From: Antrihabitans auranticaus
Lineage (GTDB): Bacteria; Actinomycetota; Actinomycetes; Mycobacteriales; Mycobacteriaceae
DNA length: 64,000 nucleotides
NCBI RefSeq assembly: GCF_016481275.1
Contig: NZ_JAEMNW010000001.1
Coordinates: forward strand, 310,001-374,000
Reading direction: 5' to 3'
Made by a program: the position numbers and the translations under genes. Under the pieces are notes generated by a model. It saw only the letters and a list, made by a program, of their open reading frames with translations. It was not told where the DNA came from and searched no databases. Of this stretch, positions 17,596 through 27,225 are shown piece by piece. Every line of letters begins with the position of its first letter. Within the stretch, counting starts at the first letter, position 1.

Positions 17596-18560
17596 GCCAG
17601 CCCCAATTCCGAGAGAGTGGACGAGACCCGCTGATCCTGGTCTCGCAGAAACTGTTCGAACTCCGCTCCGGTCAGGAAGGCGTCCGACCAACCGTTTTTG
17701 ACGAGCGCTTCCTTCCATTCGGGTGTGTCGTGCAGCTCCTCGAGCACCTTCACCATCGAGTCACGCGTCTCGTCCGAAATACCGGGCGGCGCAAGCACTC
17801 CGCGCCAGTTCGTGAAGGTGAGATCGACGCCGGCCTCGGTCAGCGTCGGCGCGTCGATTCCGGCGACACGCTCCGAACCCGATACCGCGAGGACGCGGAC
17901 TGTGCCCGACTCGATCTGATCGACATATTCGCCTAGCCCGGACGTGCCCGCGGCGATCTTCTTGCCGAGCAGAGCGGTGAGCAGATCGCCACCACCGTCA
18001 TAGGCGACGTAGTTCACCTGGCGTGCATCGATGCCTACCGCTCGCGCTGTCTCCATCGGGAACAGATGATCGGGGCCGCCCGGTGACGAGCCGCCGCCGA
18101 TGGTGACCGACGCGGGATTCGCCTTCCATGCTTCGACGAAATCGTTGACGGTCCGGAACGGCGAATCCGCGGGTACGAGAATGCCTTCCTGCTCCTCGAC
18201 GACCTTGGCCAGCGCAGTCGCGTCGGACACCCGTGCCGACGATCCATTGGTGTAGACCGCGCCGACAACGCCGAGGCCCATCATCATCATCAGGTCGTCG
18301 TTGCCCTCTTCGTTCATCAAGCGGGCCATCGCAACCGTGCCGCCGGCGCCGAGGACATTGAAGACCTGGACCCGACCGGTGATGTCGTTGTCTTCCATGA
18401 TCTTCACCGCGGTGCGTGCTGTGAGGTCGTAGCCACCGCCCGGGCTGTTAGGAACCATCATGCGCAGCCGGTGCAGCCCGTTGTCCTCACCGCGCGTCAC
18501 GCCGCAGCCGGCTACCACGAGCGCCGCCAGCACGACGAGCACGAGACCTCGTTTCGACAT
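17592..18560 (-). CDS. tctC: Tripartite tricarboxylate transporter substrate-binding lipoprotein TctC
   Basis: Extracytoplasmic receptor of the TTT system, 322 residues from the ATG at 18560. A signal peptide with lipobox LVVAGC anchors it to the outer face of the membrane. Family motifs: VPNSPGGGYDLTARTAVKIM (carboxylate loop), NVLGAGGTVAMARLMN, GGGSSPGGPDHLFPMETA and VAYDGGGDLLTALLGKKI. First gene of the operon; the 93-base divergent gap to the sensor kinase contains a perfect palindrome. Confidence 0.92.
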   Translation of the reverse strand: MSKRGLVLVVLAALVVAGCGVTRGEDNGLHRLRMMVPNSPGGGYDLTARTAVKIMEDNDITGRVQVFNVLGAGGTVAMARLMNEEGNDDLMMMMGLGVVGAVYTNGSSARVSDATALAKVVEEQEGILVPADSPFRTVNDFVEAWKANPASVTIGGGSSPGGPDHLFPMETARAVGIDARQVNYVAYDGGGDLLTALLGKKIAAGTSGLGEYVDQIESGTVRVLAVSGSERVAGIDAPTLTEAGVDLTFTNWRGVLAPPGISDETRDSMVKVLEELHDTPEWKEALVKNGWSDAFLTGAEFEQFLRDQDQRVSSTLSELGLA

Positions 18561-18608
18561 CGTTCCCCATTTCGCTTGGAAAGTGATCCTCAGCAATACT
18601 GGGCCGAT

Positions 18609-18626
18609 ACGTGACGGACGTCACGT
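18609..18626. promoter_or_regulatory. Perfect palindrome between tctC and the sensor kinase
   Basis: ACGTGAC-GGAC-GTCACGT, seven-base arms and a four-base spacer, in the middle of the 93-base divergent intergenic region. Its symmetry and place suggest an operator for the neighbouring CitB-type response regulator controlling tctCBA, which is inference. Confidence 0.5.
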
Positions 18627-18653
18627 TTTCGGAAGCAACGGAAGTAAAGTTCA

Positions 18654-20249
18654 TTGTGGTCATCGGTCCTCCGTAGCGGGCGCAGCCTCGCAGGCCAGTT
18701 TCTGCTGTTTCAGCTGGTCGTCATCGCTGTCGTTCTCGTCGCGGTCGGTGCTGTCTCGGTCGCGCAGTCGACGAAGGAGTTCCGTGACGTGCGCGGGCAA
18801 CGGATGATCGCAGTTGCGGAGAACGTCGCATCGACACCGATCGTCCGTGAGCGCTACGCCGACCCTTTCGCCTCGAGCGTCCTTGCCCCCGACGTCGACC
18901 GGGCCGTGAACCTGTCGGGTGCCACAGTCGCCGAGATCGTCGATCCGGCGCGCATAGTTCGCGCCTCCTCGGACCCGTTACGGATCGGAAGCGAAGCTCA
19001 GTTCGGCGACAGCGACGTGCTGACCGGGCGGGCGTGGTTCGGCGACGTCGATATCGACGGAAAACGTTCGCTCGTCGGTCATGTGCCGATCCTCGACTCG
19101 AGCGGCACCGTGCTCGCTGTCGTGTCGGTCGGCGAGGACTACCCGTCGCTGTGGGAACTGCTCAGCGGCGCGGGCGAACGGCTGCTGCTCTATCTCGGGC
19201 TGGGTGCCGCGCTCGGCCTGATCGGGTCGTCGCTGCTTGCCCGGCGGATCAAGAGCAAAACACGTGGGCTGGAGATCGCCGAGATCGCCAGCCTCGCCGA
19301 TCATCGGGAAGCGTTGCTGCACAGCATCCGTGAAGGCGTCGTCGCGGTGAACAACGAAGGCGAGATCACCCTTCTCAACGACAGCGCGCAGGACCTACTC
19401 GGGCTCGACGACCACGCCGTGGGCAAGCCCGTCGCAAGCGTCGGCATCGATCCGACGATCCGCGACTTCCTGCTCTCGGGCGAAGACGGTCGGGACGTCG
19501 TAATCGCAACGCCCAGTCGCGTTCTCGCGCTGAATCGGCGCGCTGCGACGAGCCAGGGGCACAAGATCGGTACCGTCACGACGATGCGCGACAGTACCGA
19601 ACTCGCTTCGATGCAGAGCCAACTTTCGTCGCACAAAAGCGTCACCGACACGCTGCGCGCGCAAACCCATGAGTTCGCGAACCAGTTGCACACCATCTCG
19701 GGTCTGACTCAACTCGGTGAATACGACGCGGTGACGGAATTCGTCGGGACACTGACGAGGCGCCGTGCCGCAATCAGCGATGCTGTTGCACAACATATTT
19801 CCGATCCCGCGGTTGCGGCGCTGCTGATCGCGAAGACGTCGCTCGCCGCGGAGTCCGGAGTGGCCCTCGAGCTGGCTGGCGATTCGCATCTCGCGGCCCT
19901 CGATCCCGCACTCGCCACGGACGTGATCACCTTGCTGGGCAATCTGATAGACAACGCCGTCGACGTATCCGTGGGAACGCGGGAAGCCACCACATCGGTA
20001 CACATCAGCGACGCGGACGATCTTGTCATCGCGGTCGCCGACACCGGGGGTGGCGTGCCGGAAGACTTACGCGAGAGCATCTTTTCGCGTGGCGTGACGT
20101 CGAAGACCGACGTGCCGGGAGGTCGCGGAATCGGCCTTGCACTCGTCCGTCTCGTCAGCGCCCAGCACGGCGGAACGGTCGCGGTTTCGGACGCCGAGGG
20201 CGGTGGGGCGCTGTTCACCGTGCGCCTCCCCCGTACGGTACGCACATGA
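18654..20249 (+). CDS. CitA/DcuS-type sensor histidine kinase
   Basis: Membrane sensor of 531 residues: helix 1 about 16-37, an extracytoplasmic PAS-like sensor of about 140 residues, helix 2 about 178-200, a cytoplasmic PAS domain (HSIREGVVAVNNEGEITLLN), then the short CitA-type dimerisation box with the phospho-acceptor His339 in RAQTHEFANQLHTISGL and a HATPase domain (NLIDNAVDVS; DTGGGVPEDL; GGRGIGLALVRLV). This family senses carboxylates such as citrate or fumarate. The TTG at 18654 is chosen because no later in-frame start precedes helix 1; GGAAG lies upstream. Overlaps the response regulator by four bases. Confidence 0.92.
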   Translation: MWSSVLRSGRSLAGQFLLFQLVVIAVVLVAVGAVSVAQSTKEFRDVRGQRMIAVAENVASTPIVRERYADPFASSVLAPDVDRAVNLSGATVAEIVDPARIVRASSDPLRIGSEAQFGDSDVLTGRAWFGDVDIDGKRSLVGHVPILDSSGTVLAVVSVGEDYPSLWELLSGAGERLLLYLGLGAALGLIGSSLLARRIKSKTRGLEIAEIASLADHREALLHSIREGVVAVNNEGEITLLNDSAQDLLGLDDHAVGKPVASVGIDPTIRDFLLSGEDGRDVVIATPSRVLALNRRAATSQGHKIGTVTTMRDSTELASMQSQLSSHKSVTDTLRAQTHEFANQLHTISGLTQLGEYDAVTEFVGTLTRRRAAISDAVAQHISDPAVAALLIAKTSLAAESGVALELAGDSHLAALDPALATDVITLLGNLIDNAVDVSVGTREATTSVHISDADDLVIAVADTGGGVPEDLRESIFSRGVTSKTDVPGGRGIGLALVRLVSAQHGGTVAVSDAEGGGALFTVRLPRTVRT

Positions 20250-20932
20250 CCGAGCACGCGACGTTCGATGTGCTGGTCGTCGACGACGACTTCATGGTCG
20301 CCGAGATCCATCGACGCTTCGTGGACCGTGCCGACGGATTTCGCGCGGTCGGCGTCGCCCGCACGGGCGCCGATGCGCTGGCGTCGGTGGCGTCCCTGCA
20401 GCCTCACCTCGTGTTGCTCGATGTGTATCTACCCGACATGTCGGGTCTCGACGTGCTGCGACAGTTGCGGGCCGACGGCAACCCCGTGGGCGTCATCATG
20501 ATCACCGCTGCGCGCGAGCTGGACACCGTGAGTGGGGCATTGCACGGCGGCGCTTCGGACTACCTGATCAAACCGTTCGAGTATCCCCAGCTGCTCGCGA
20601 AGCTCGATACGTTCAAGACACGTGCACGGGCGCTCGAATCCGGCACGGGCGCAGACCAATCCCTCATCGACTCCCTGTTCGGCAGTTCGGGACAGCGCCG
20701 GGCCGAGGACGAACTGCCGAAGGGCCTCGGCCCGGAAACCGGCAAGCTCGTGCTCGATGCCCTTCGCTCCAACGACGAGATTTCCGCTGCGGAATGCGCT
20801 GACCTAGTAGGGATTTCCCGGGTCAGCGCCCGGCGATATCTCGAGCACTATCTGACGACGGGTGCCGTCGAGATCAGACTGCAGTACGGAAAAGCAGGAC
20901 GACCCGAGCGGCGTTACCGCGCGAGCAGCTAA
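20246..20932 (+). CDS. CitB/DcuR-type response regulator
   Basis: Partner of the preceding kinase: 228 residues with an N-terminal receiver (VVDDDFMVAEIHRRF, Asp13-15 acidic pocket; phospho-acceptor Asp59 in VLLDVYLPDMSG; Lys in LIKPFEYPQL) and a C-terminal CitT-type helix-turn-helix (SAAECADLVGISRVSARRYL, then YGKAGRPERRYR). Pairing with tctCBA resembles the classic TctDE control of tricarboxylate uptake, but the family is CitA/CitB, not TctE/TctD. The stop overlaps the convergent stop of the acyl-CoA synthetase gene (CTAA). Confidence 0.92.
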   Translation: MTEHATFDVLVVDDDFMVAEIHRRFVDRADGFRAVGVARTGADALASVASLQPHLVLLDVYLPDMSGLDVLRQLRADGNPVGVIMITAARELDTVSGALHGGASDYLIKPFEYPQLLAKLDTFKTRARALESGTGADQSLIDSLFGSSGQRRAEDELPKGLGPETGKLVLDALRSNDEISAAECADLVGISRVSARRYLEHYLTTGAVEIRLQYGKAGRPERRYRASS

Positions 20933-22548
20933 CGGAGCTCGCGTTTGAGGACCTTGCCCGTCGCGTTACGCGGCAGTTCGTCGAGGAAGACCACCTCACG
21001 CGGGGTTTTGAACCGCGCAAGATGCGCGCGGACATGTTCCTTGACGTCGTCTTCACTCAGTTCCGCGCCGGCGCGCACGACGACGAAGGCCTTCAGCCGC
21101 TGCCCGTACTTCTCGTCGTCGACGCCGACAACACTGCATTCCTCGACCGCAACGTGGTCGCTGAGCAGTTCTTCGACTTCACCGGGGAAGACGTTCTCGC
21201 CACCCGACACGATCATGTCGTCGTCACGTCCGTCGATGAACAATCGGCCCGCCGGGTCGAAGTGGCCGACATCGCCGGACGACATGAGCCCGTCGATGAT
21301 CTCCTTGCCGCCGCCGCCCGTGTAGCCCTCGAACTGAATCGTGTTGCCCACGAAGATGCGCCCGACCTCACCCTGCGGCACCTCCTCGCCGCTCTCGTCG
21401 AGAATCTTCACCACTGCACCGGAGACCACCCCGCCGACGCAACCAGGCTCTGCGGCGAGGTCGGCAGGCGTTGCGATGGTTGCGTACGCAACTTCGGTCG
21501 ACCCGTAGAGGTTGTAGAGAACCGGCCCGAACGCGGCAAGCGTGCGATCTGCCAGCGGTGCGCCGAGTTGCGAACCGGCCACGAAAATGATTCGCAGCGA
21601 GGACAGGTCGAGGCCGTCGCGGGCCTCGTCACCGAGATCCAGCATGCGTTGCAACATGACCGGAACGACGATCATCGCGGTCGCCCGGTTGCGGGCAAGG
21701 CTCTGCAGCGTGAGTTTGGGATCGAACTTGCGCCGGACGACGAGCGTCGACCCGAAGCCGGCCGCGAGCATCGCGTGCGCGAAACCCAGTGTGTGGAAAA
21801 GCGGTGCGGGACATTCGGTGACCTCTTGCGCCTTGAACGGCACCTTGCTGAGGATTGCGCCCAGTGCCGCAAGCGATTTCGGCTCCGCACGCGGGGCACC
21901 CTTCGGCGTTCCCGTCGTTCCGCTCGTCAGCAGAATGATCTTCGGCGCAACGCTCGGTTTCGGTGGGTGCGAGGGGGATTGCAGTGCAACGCAGGCTTCG
22001 AGGGTATCCAGGCCCGGAGTGTCTGCCCAGGCCCGCCACCGACCGTGCTGGGGTTCGATGTCGGCGAGGAGTTCGGCGTACTCGTCGTCGAAGACGAGCA
22101 GATCTGTCCCCTCGCGCTGCGCTACCTCCCTGATCTGCGGACCCGCGAACTCGGTGTTCAGCAAGACAATTCGCGCACCGCACTTCGCAGCGGCAAAAAC
22201 CGCATAGTGAAAACCACGATGGTTCCGGGCGAGGATCGCGACGCCTTGACCTGGCTGCAGACCACGTTCGCGCCACGCGTTCGCGACCGAATTGCTGTGC
22301 TTGTTGAGTTGCTCGAACGTAATGGAGCCGAGCTCGTCGAGAATCGCGGTCCGATCGCCGTAGCGCAGTGCCGCGATCGGCGCGAGCGCACCCAGCGGGC
22401 CGTAGCGCTGGAGGTGGGCCGCCATCAGCGCGACTTTGTGGGGCGGCATCGGCGAGACGAGGCCGGCGCCGACGGCCATCAGGCCGTACTGGGCTTCATC
22501 GAGCGCACGGCGGACGACGGTCTGCAACAGAGACAACGGTGTCTTCAT
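20929..22548 (-). CDS. Fatty acyl-CoA synthetase (FadD family)
   Basis: Activates a fatty or related carboxylic acid to its CoA thioester through an acyl-adenylate. The 539-residue ANL enzyme shows the P-loop LLTSGTTGTPKGAPR (about 205-219), NLYGSTEVAYATIA (A5 motif near 343), FIDGRDDDMIVSGGENVFP (A7-A8 hinge near 433), and the C-terminal catalytic lysine in LPRNATGKVLKREL. An N-terminal extension of about 60 residues precedes the ANL core. Start ATG at 22548. It lies 23 bases after the LLM-oxidoreductase gene, likely one operon, and tail-to-tail with the response regulator. Closest by layout to FadD12-like proteins; chain length is not assignable. Confidence 0.9.
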   Translation of the reverse strand: MKTPLSLLQTVVRRALDEAQYGLMAVGAGLVSPMPPHKVALMAAHLQRYGPLGALAPIAALRYGDRTAILDELGSITFEQLNKHSNSVANAWRERGLQPGQGVAILARNHRGFHYAVFAAAKCGARIVLLNTEFAGPQIREVAQREGTDLLVFDDEYAELLADIEPQHGRWRAWADTPGLDTLEACVALQSPSHPPKPSVAPKIILLTSGTTGTPKGAPRAEPKSLAALGAILSKVPFKAQEVTECPAPLFHTLGFAHAMLAAGFGSTLVVRRKFDPKLTLQSLARNRATAMIVVPVMLQRMLDLGDEARDGLDLSSLRIIFVAGSQLGAPLADRTLAAFGPVLYNLYGSTEVAYATIATPADLAAEPGCVGGVVSGAVVKILDESGEEVPQGEVGRIFVGNTIQFEGYTGGGGKEIIDGLMSSGDVGHFDPAGRLFIDGRDDDMIVSGGENVFPGEVEELLSDHVAVEECSVVGVDDEKYGQRLKAFVVVRAGAELSEDDVKEHVRAHLARFKTPREVVFLDELPRNATGKVLKRELR

Positions 22549-22571
22549 GGGTTCAACCTAGCGGCCGGACC

Positions 22572-23555
22572 TTACTTGCCGACCAACGGTCCCAACGTCC
22601 TGCCGGCCAGATCGACGATGCCCGGCTCGTGCCCATTGGTGACCAGATTGATCACGATGCCGTCGATGCCCTGGTCCAGAACCTTTCGCTGGATCTGGTC
22701 CGCGACGTCGTCCGGGTCGCCGACGAACTGCCGGTCGGTCGCCGCGGCGCGTTTCTCCGGCGATAGGGACGACAGGTCGACTCCCTGCGCACGGAGGTAG
22801 TCGGTCTGCAGTTTGCGCGCGCGGTCGCCGTCCTCGTCGATCATCACGAACGCAAGGAAGCTGGTCTCGAGCGTCGCGGGGTCGCGATCCACCTCGGCGC
22901 AGCGCTGTTCGAGCGCCTCGACCTTTCGTGGCAACTCCGACGCGTTGGCGATGATGTTCAAGTGATCGCCGTAGCGCGCGGCGAATCCGAAAGTCTTCTT
23001 CTCTCCGCCGCCGCCGAGCAGGATCGGCAGAGTGTCGCGGATGCGCGGCTCGTTGATCGCGTCCTTCACCTGGTACCACTTGCCGTCGACGGTCGGGCGC
23101 GTGCCGCGCAGCATCGGCGTGATGATCTCGAGTGCCTCACCCAGCCGCTCGAACCGGTCTGTGAACGTGCCGAATTCGTAGCCGAACGAGTTGTGCTCGA
23201 ACTCGAACCACCCGGCGCCGATTCCGAGTACCGCCCTGCCACCGCTGACGACGTCCAACGTCGTCACAGCTTTCGCAAGCATCGGCGGATTGCGATAGGT
23301 GTTGCCCGTAACCAGCGCGGACAACTGAATTCGCTCGGTCGCCGTAGCGAGCGCGCCCAGGGCCGTGTAAGCCTCGAGCATCGGTTCCTCGGGCTCGCCG
23401 ATTCCAGGCAGTTGATAGAAGTGGTCCATCACGAAGGCAGTGTCGAACCCGGCCGCTTCGGCTTCGCGCGCCTGCGCGATGACGGTGGGGAACAGCTCTG
23501 CAACGGGGGTCGAATAGCTGAAGTTCGGCATCTGATAGCCAAGGCGAATGCTCAC
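22572..23555 (-). CDS. LLM-class F420-dependent oxidoreductase
   Basis: A luciferase-like TIM-barrel enzyme of 328 residues, from the GTG at 23555 (or MPNFSYSTP at 23525). Motifs: AREAEAAGFDTAFVMDHFYQ, LSALVTGNTYRNPPMLAK, TLDVVSGGRAVLGIGAGWFE and LPILLGGGGEKKTFGFAARY, as in actinobacterial F420-type members rather than flavin monooxygenases. The substrate is unknown. Followed by the acyl-CoA synthetase and divergent from a TetR regulator across 83 bases, which suggests control by it. Confidence 0.85.
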   Translation of the reverse strand: MSIRLGYQMPNFSYSTPVAELFPTVIAQAREAEAAGFDTAFVMDHFYQLPGIGEPEEPMLEAYTALGALATATERIQLSALVTGNTYRNPPMLAKAVTTLDVVSGGRAVLGIGAGWFEFEHNSFGYEFGTFTDRFERLGEALEIITPMLRGTRPTVDGKWYQVKDAINEPRIRDTLPILLGGGGEKKTFGFAARYGDHLNIIANASELPRKVEALEQRCAEVDRDPATLETSFLAFVMIDEDGDRARKLQTDYLRAQGVDLSSLSPEKRAAATDRQFVGDPDDVADQIQRKVLDQGIDGIVINLVTNGHEPGIVDLAGRTLGPLVGK

Positions 23556-23638
23556 GTAGTTCGACGGTACCCCTGGATTCCGAACCCGTCGATGCGGCTG
23601 TTCTTCTGCGCCCATACGGCGTAGGCCACACTGTTCGC

Positions 23639-24880
23639 ATGGCAATCGACAGGGAGACTGCGACCGCGGAACCACCGCGTCGCACCCGGCCACGCGACCG
23701 CAAGGTCACGATTCTGGCCGCTGCATCTCGGTTGTTCGCCGCCAGTGGCTACCACGGCACGTCCATGGCCGATATCGCCTCGGCCGTCGGCATCAGTTCC
23801 ACCGCCCTGTACCGGCACTTCGCGAACAAGCAGGAACTCCTGGGCCGCGCCTTGATGGACGGCCTCGACACCACGCTCACGCGACTCGACGACGCGCGCG
23901 GCGAGCCGGATTTGCCGATCCTCCCCGCGCTGATCGAGCTTGCCCTCGACAACCGCGACTTGACGCGACTGTGGCAACGCGAGGTCCGCAGCCTGTCCGA
24001 CACGGACCGTCGTGCAGTGCTGCACCGCATCGCACGGGTCCACGCGTCGATCATGACGGCGGTCTTGCAGGCACGTCCGGACCTCGCCGAACCCGAACGT
24101 GCGCTGCTGGCCTGGGCGGCGCTCTCGGTCGCGGTGAGCCCCTCGAATCACCACGTCGAGCTACCACGCGCGGCTTTCGTCGACCAACTGTTGACGATGA
24201 CGACGCATGTCCTCGAAACCACTGTCGCACCAGCAGAATTCACGGCTCCGGTGCAGCAGATAAGTCCCGAGACCGACCGCGTGCTGGAACGCGGCTTCCG
24301 GACCGAACAGCTGATCGTCGTCGCCGCACGTTTGTTCAACGAGCGTGGTTACGCGGCCGTCAGCATGGAAGACATCGGCTCCGCGGCCGGTATCGCGGGT
24401 CCGAGCGTCTACCACCACTTCGCCGGCAAGTCCGAATTACTGACGGCGATCGTCGAACGTGCCGAACAGTGGATCTCGCTCTACACGGCGCAGGCCCTCT
24501 CCAGCGGTTCGTCGCCCACCCACGCGCTGGATCTGCTGTTGCGTTCCTACATCCGGATGGCGGTCGAGCAGCCCGACCTGTTCGGTGCCGCGATGACCGA
24601 AGTCGTCCACATTCCCGGCGAGCAAGGCGCGCACCTGCGGAAGGCGAGCCGCGAAGGCGTCTCGAAATGGGCCCGGTTGATGCAGAACGCGGAGCCCGAC
24701 CTCACCGTCGACGCCGCGCGCGTGCGGATTCAGGCGCTGACGACCGTCGTCGCCGACCTGATCCGGCACGAACGGATCCGGCGCCGTTCCGACGCACTCG
24801 ACGTGCTGGTCGCCGTGTGCAGCTCGGTCATGCGACCGACGGCCGAATTGGTCGACAGCCCGAGCGGATCTAGCGAGTAA
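23639..24880 (+). CDS. Double TetR-type transcriptional regulator
   Basis: The 413-residue protein contains two complete TetR units in tandem. The first helix-turn-helix is at about residues 22-68 (ILAAASRLFAASGYHGTSM; ISSTALYRHFANKQELL), the second at about 222-270 (VVAARLFNERGYAAVSMED; IAGPSVYHHFAGKSELL), each followed by its own ligand domain. A single chain would act like a pseudo-dimer with non-identical halves. It is divergent from the LLM oxidoreductase/acyl-CoA synthetase pair and upstream of the fadE5-like gene, so it may control fatty-acid genes on both sides; this is inferred from position. Confidence 0.88.
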   Translation: MAIDRETATAEPPRRTRPRDRKVTILAAASRLFAASGYHGTSMADIASAVGISSTALYRHFANKQELLGRALMDGLDTTLTRLDDARGEPDLPILPALIELALDNRDLTRLWQREVRSLSDTDRRAVLHRIARVHASIMTAVLQARPDLAEPERALLAWAALSVAVSPSNHHVELPRAAFVDQLLTMTTHVLETTVAPAEFTAPVQQISPETDRVLERGFRTEQLIVVAARLFNERGYAAVSMEDIGSAAGIAGPSVYHHFAGKSELLTAIVERAEQWISLYTAQALSSGSSPTHALDLLLRSYIRMAVEQPDLFGAAMTEVVHIPGEQGAHLRKASREGVSKWARLMQNAEPDLTVDAARVRIQALTTVVADLIRHERIRRRSDALDVLVAVCSSVMRPTAELVDSPSGSSE

Positions 24881-25048
24881 TAACATCTGCCCTGCTACGT
24901 GGGGTTTTAGCGGCAAACCCGCTCCAACCGCCCTAATGCTTATTAACTTACGGTTGCGTAGCCCGGATTCGATAGGAGAATCTGTTCGCGTTGGTGCCGG
25001 GACAACCCCGTGCACTGTCGACGCCGACAAACACGGAGGGCTTCCCAA

Positions 25049-26881
25049 GTGGGTCACTACAAGAGCAACGTCCGCGACCTCGAGTTCAACCTGTTCGAGG
25101 TCTTCGGTCTCGACAAGGTCCTCGATTCGGGCGCGTTCGGTGACCTGGATGCCGACACTGCGCGATCCATGCTCACCGAGGCCGCGCGGTTGGCAGAAGG
25201 CCCGCTCGCAGAGTCGTTCGCCGAGACCGACCGCACTCCCCCGACGTTCGATCCCGCGACGCACGCCGTGACCCTGCCCGAAGGATTCAAGCGTGCGGTC
25301 GCGTCCTGGCAGGACGCCGGGTGGCACAAGATCGGCCTGCTCGAGGAACTCGGCGGCATGCGCGCGCCCTCGATGCTGAAGTGGTCGATCTGGGAATTCG
25401 TCCTCGGTGCGCAGCCGGCCGCCTTCATGTACACGAACGGCCCCCAGGGCTCCGACATCCTGCACAACATCGGCAACGAGGAGCAGAAACGCTGGGCGAC
25501 AATTGCGGCCGAGCGTGAGTGGGGCGGCACGATGGTGCTCACCGAGCCCGACGCCGGATCCGACGTCGGCGCCGGTCGCACCAAGGCGATCCAGCAGGCC
25601 GACGGCACCTGGCACATCGAAGGTGTCAAGCGGTTCATCACGTCGGCAGATTCCGACTTCACCGACAACATCATGCATTTGGTACTGGCCCGTCCCGAAG
25701 GTGCCGGACCCGGCACGAAGGGTCTCTCCCTCTTCTTCGTCCCGAAATTTCACTTCGACGGTGAGACAGGCGAACTCGGCGAGCGCAACGGCGTATTCGT
25801 CACGGGCCTCGAGCACAAGATGGGGCTGAAGGCTTCCGCGACGTGCGAACTCACCTTCGGCGGGCACGGCGTGCCTGCGGTCGGTTGGTTGGTCGGCGAC
25901 GTGCACGACGGCATCGCCCAGATGTTCAAGGTCATCGAGAATGCTCGAATGATGGTCGGCACCAAGGCAATTTCGACTCTCTCGACTGGCTACCTCAACG
26001 CACTCGAGTACGCGAAGACTCGCGTCCAGGGCGCGGATCTGACGCAGATGACGGACAAGCACGCGCCTCGCGTCACCATCACCCACCACCCGGATGTTCG
26101 ACGCAGCCTGATCATGCAGAAGGCGTACGCCGAAGGTCTGCGTGCCGTGTACCTCTACGCAGCGGCACACCAGGACGATGTCGTGGCGGCGGCAGTGTCC
26201 GGCGCCGACCGCGACGTCGCCTTCCGCGTCAACGACCTGCTGCTCCCGATCGTCAAAGGCGTGGGTTCGGAGCGTGCCTACGAAATGCTCACCGAATCGC
26301 TGCAGACCCTCGGCGGGTCCGGGTTCCTGCAGGACTACCCGATCGAGCAGTACATTCGCGACGCCAAGATCGACAGCTTGTACGAGGGCACGACGGCGAT
26401 TCAGGCGCAGGACTTCTTCTTCCGCAAGATCGCCCGCGACCGCGGCGTTGCGCTTGCACATCTCGCCGGGCAGATCCAGGAATTCCTCGGTGCCGATCCC
26501 GGCGACAGCCGCATCAAGGGCGAACGCGCCCTGCTCGCAACTGCCCTCGCCGACGTCCAGGCGATGGCAGCGACGCTGACCGGATTCCTGTTTGCGGCGC
26601 AACAGAATCCGGCCGAGTTGTACAAGGTCGGGTTGGGATCGGTTCGCTTCCTGATGGCGACCGGCGACCTCGTCATCGGCTGGCTCTTGTTGCGGCAGGC
26701 CGAGGTTGCCCTCGAAGCGCTCGACGGCAAGGTCGCAGCGGCCGACAAGTCGTTCTACGACGGCAAGGTGGCGGTGGCCTCGTTCTTCGCCAGGAACGTG
26801 CTCCCCCAGCTCACCGCGGTGCGGGGAATCATCGCCGACCTCGACGGCGACATCATGGACCTCGACGAGGCGGCTTTCTAG
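25049..26881 (+). CDS. fadE5: Acyl-CoA dehydrogenase, FadE5-like
   Basis: FAD-dependent acyl-CoA dehydrogenase catalysing the first beta-oxidation step. The 610-residue protein starts [19 protein letters not shown], characteristic of mycobacterial FadE5, a broad-chain-length enzyme with an extra C-terminal domain. Motifs: [73 protein letters not shown] and the catalytic Glu in [12 protein letters not shown]. The GTG at 25049 has CGGAGGG upstream. The 168-base gap before it contains TTAACTTACGGTTGCGTAG, weakly palindromic around CTTACG/GCGTAG, a possible TetR-family operator (low confidence). Confidence 0.92.
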   Translation: MGHYKSNVRDLEFNLFEVFGLDKVLDSGAFGDLDADTARSMLTEAARLAEGPLAESFAETDRTPPTFDPATHAVTLPEGFKRAVASWQDAGWHKIGLLEELGGMRAPSMLKWSIWEFVLGAQPAAFMYTNGPQGSDILHNIGNEEQKRWATIAAEREWGGTMVLTEPDAGSDVGAGRTKAIQQADGTWHIEGVKRFITSADSDFTDNIMHLVLARPEGAGPGTKGLSLFFVPKFHFDGETGELGERNGVFVTGLEHKMGLKASATCELTFGGHGVPAVGWLVGDVHDGIAQMFKVIENARMMVGTKAISTLSTGYLNALEYAKTRVQGADLTQMTDKHAPRVTITHHPDVRRSLIMQKAYAEGLRAVYLYAAAHQDDVVAAAVSGADRDVAFRVNDLLLPIVKGVGSERAYEMLTESLQTLGGSGFLQDYPIEQYIRDAKIDSLYEGTTAIQAQDFFFRKIARDRGVALAHLAGQIQEFLGADPGDSRIKGERALLATALADVQAMAATLTGFLFAAQQNPAELYKVGLGSVRFLMATGDLVIGWLLLRQAEVALEALDGKVAAADKSFYDGKVAVASFFARNVLPQLTAVRGIIADLDGDIMDLDEAAF

Positions 26882-26902
26882 ACGGGTCGGGTTAGCCGGG
26901 GC

Positions 26903-27184
26903 CGCTCAACACACGTAAGCCACTCAGCCGCACCCCTTTTCGGGCCACCTCCGGCGTGTCGCCCGGCAAGTCCCGGTGCGGATCCCGAAAGTCGGTGCGG
27001 CTCAGCGAGACCTCAGCGTGTCACCCCCACGACACGCCGGGGGACGCTCAACACACGTAAGCCGCTCAGCCGCACCCCTTTTCGGGCCACCTCCGGCGTG
27101 TCGCCCGGCAAGTCCCGGTGCGGATCCCGAAAGTCGGTGCGGCTCAGCGAGACCTCGGCGTGTCACCCCCACGACACGCCGGGG
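26903..27184. repeat. 142-bp intergenic tandem duplication with inverted repeats
   Basis: The 344-base gap 26882-27225 is filled by two near-identical units, 26903-27044 and 27045-27184, differing at only a few bases. Each unit holds an imperfect inverted repeat: GCCGCACCCCTTTTCGGG (26927-26944 and 27069-27086) facing CCCGAAAGTCGGTGCGGC (26984-27001 and 27126-27143), 15 of 18 positions paired. No gene was found in it. The left arm recurs at 53.3 kb. Confidence 0.9.
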
Positions 27185-27225
27185 CTCCTTGCCGCCCCTC
27201 CGGCAACAGCCCGGTCGGCTGAGCC

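Noticed and set aside
24437-26602. 721-codon open frame antisense to fadE5
   Set aside because: It mirrors the codon bias of the sense gene, has no domain or ribosome-binding site, and fadE5 is unmistakable.
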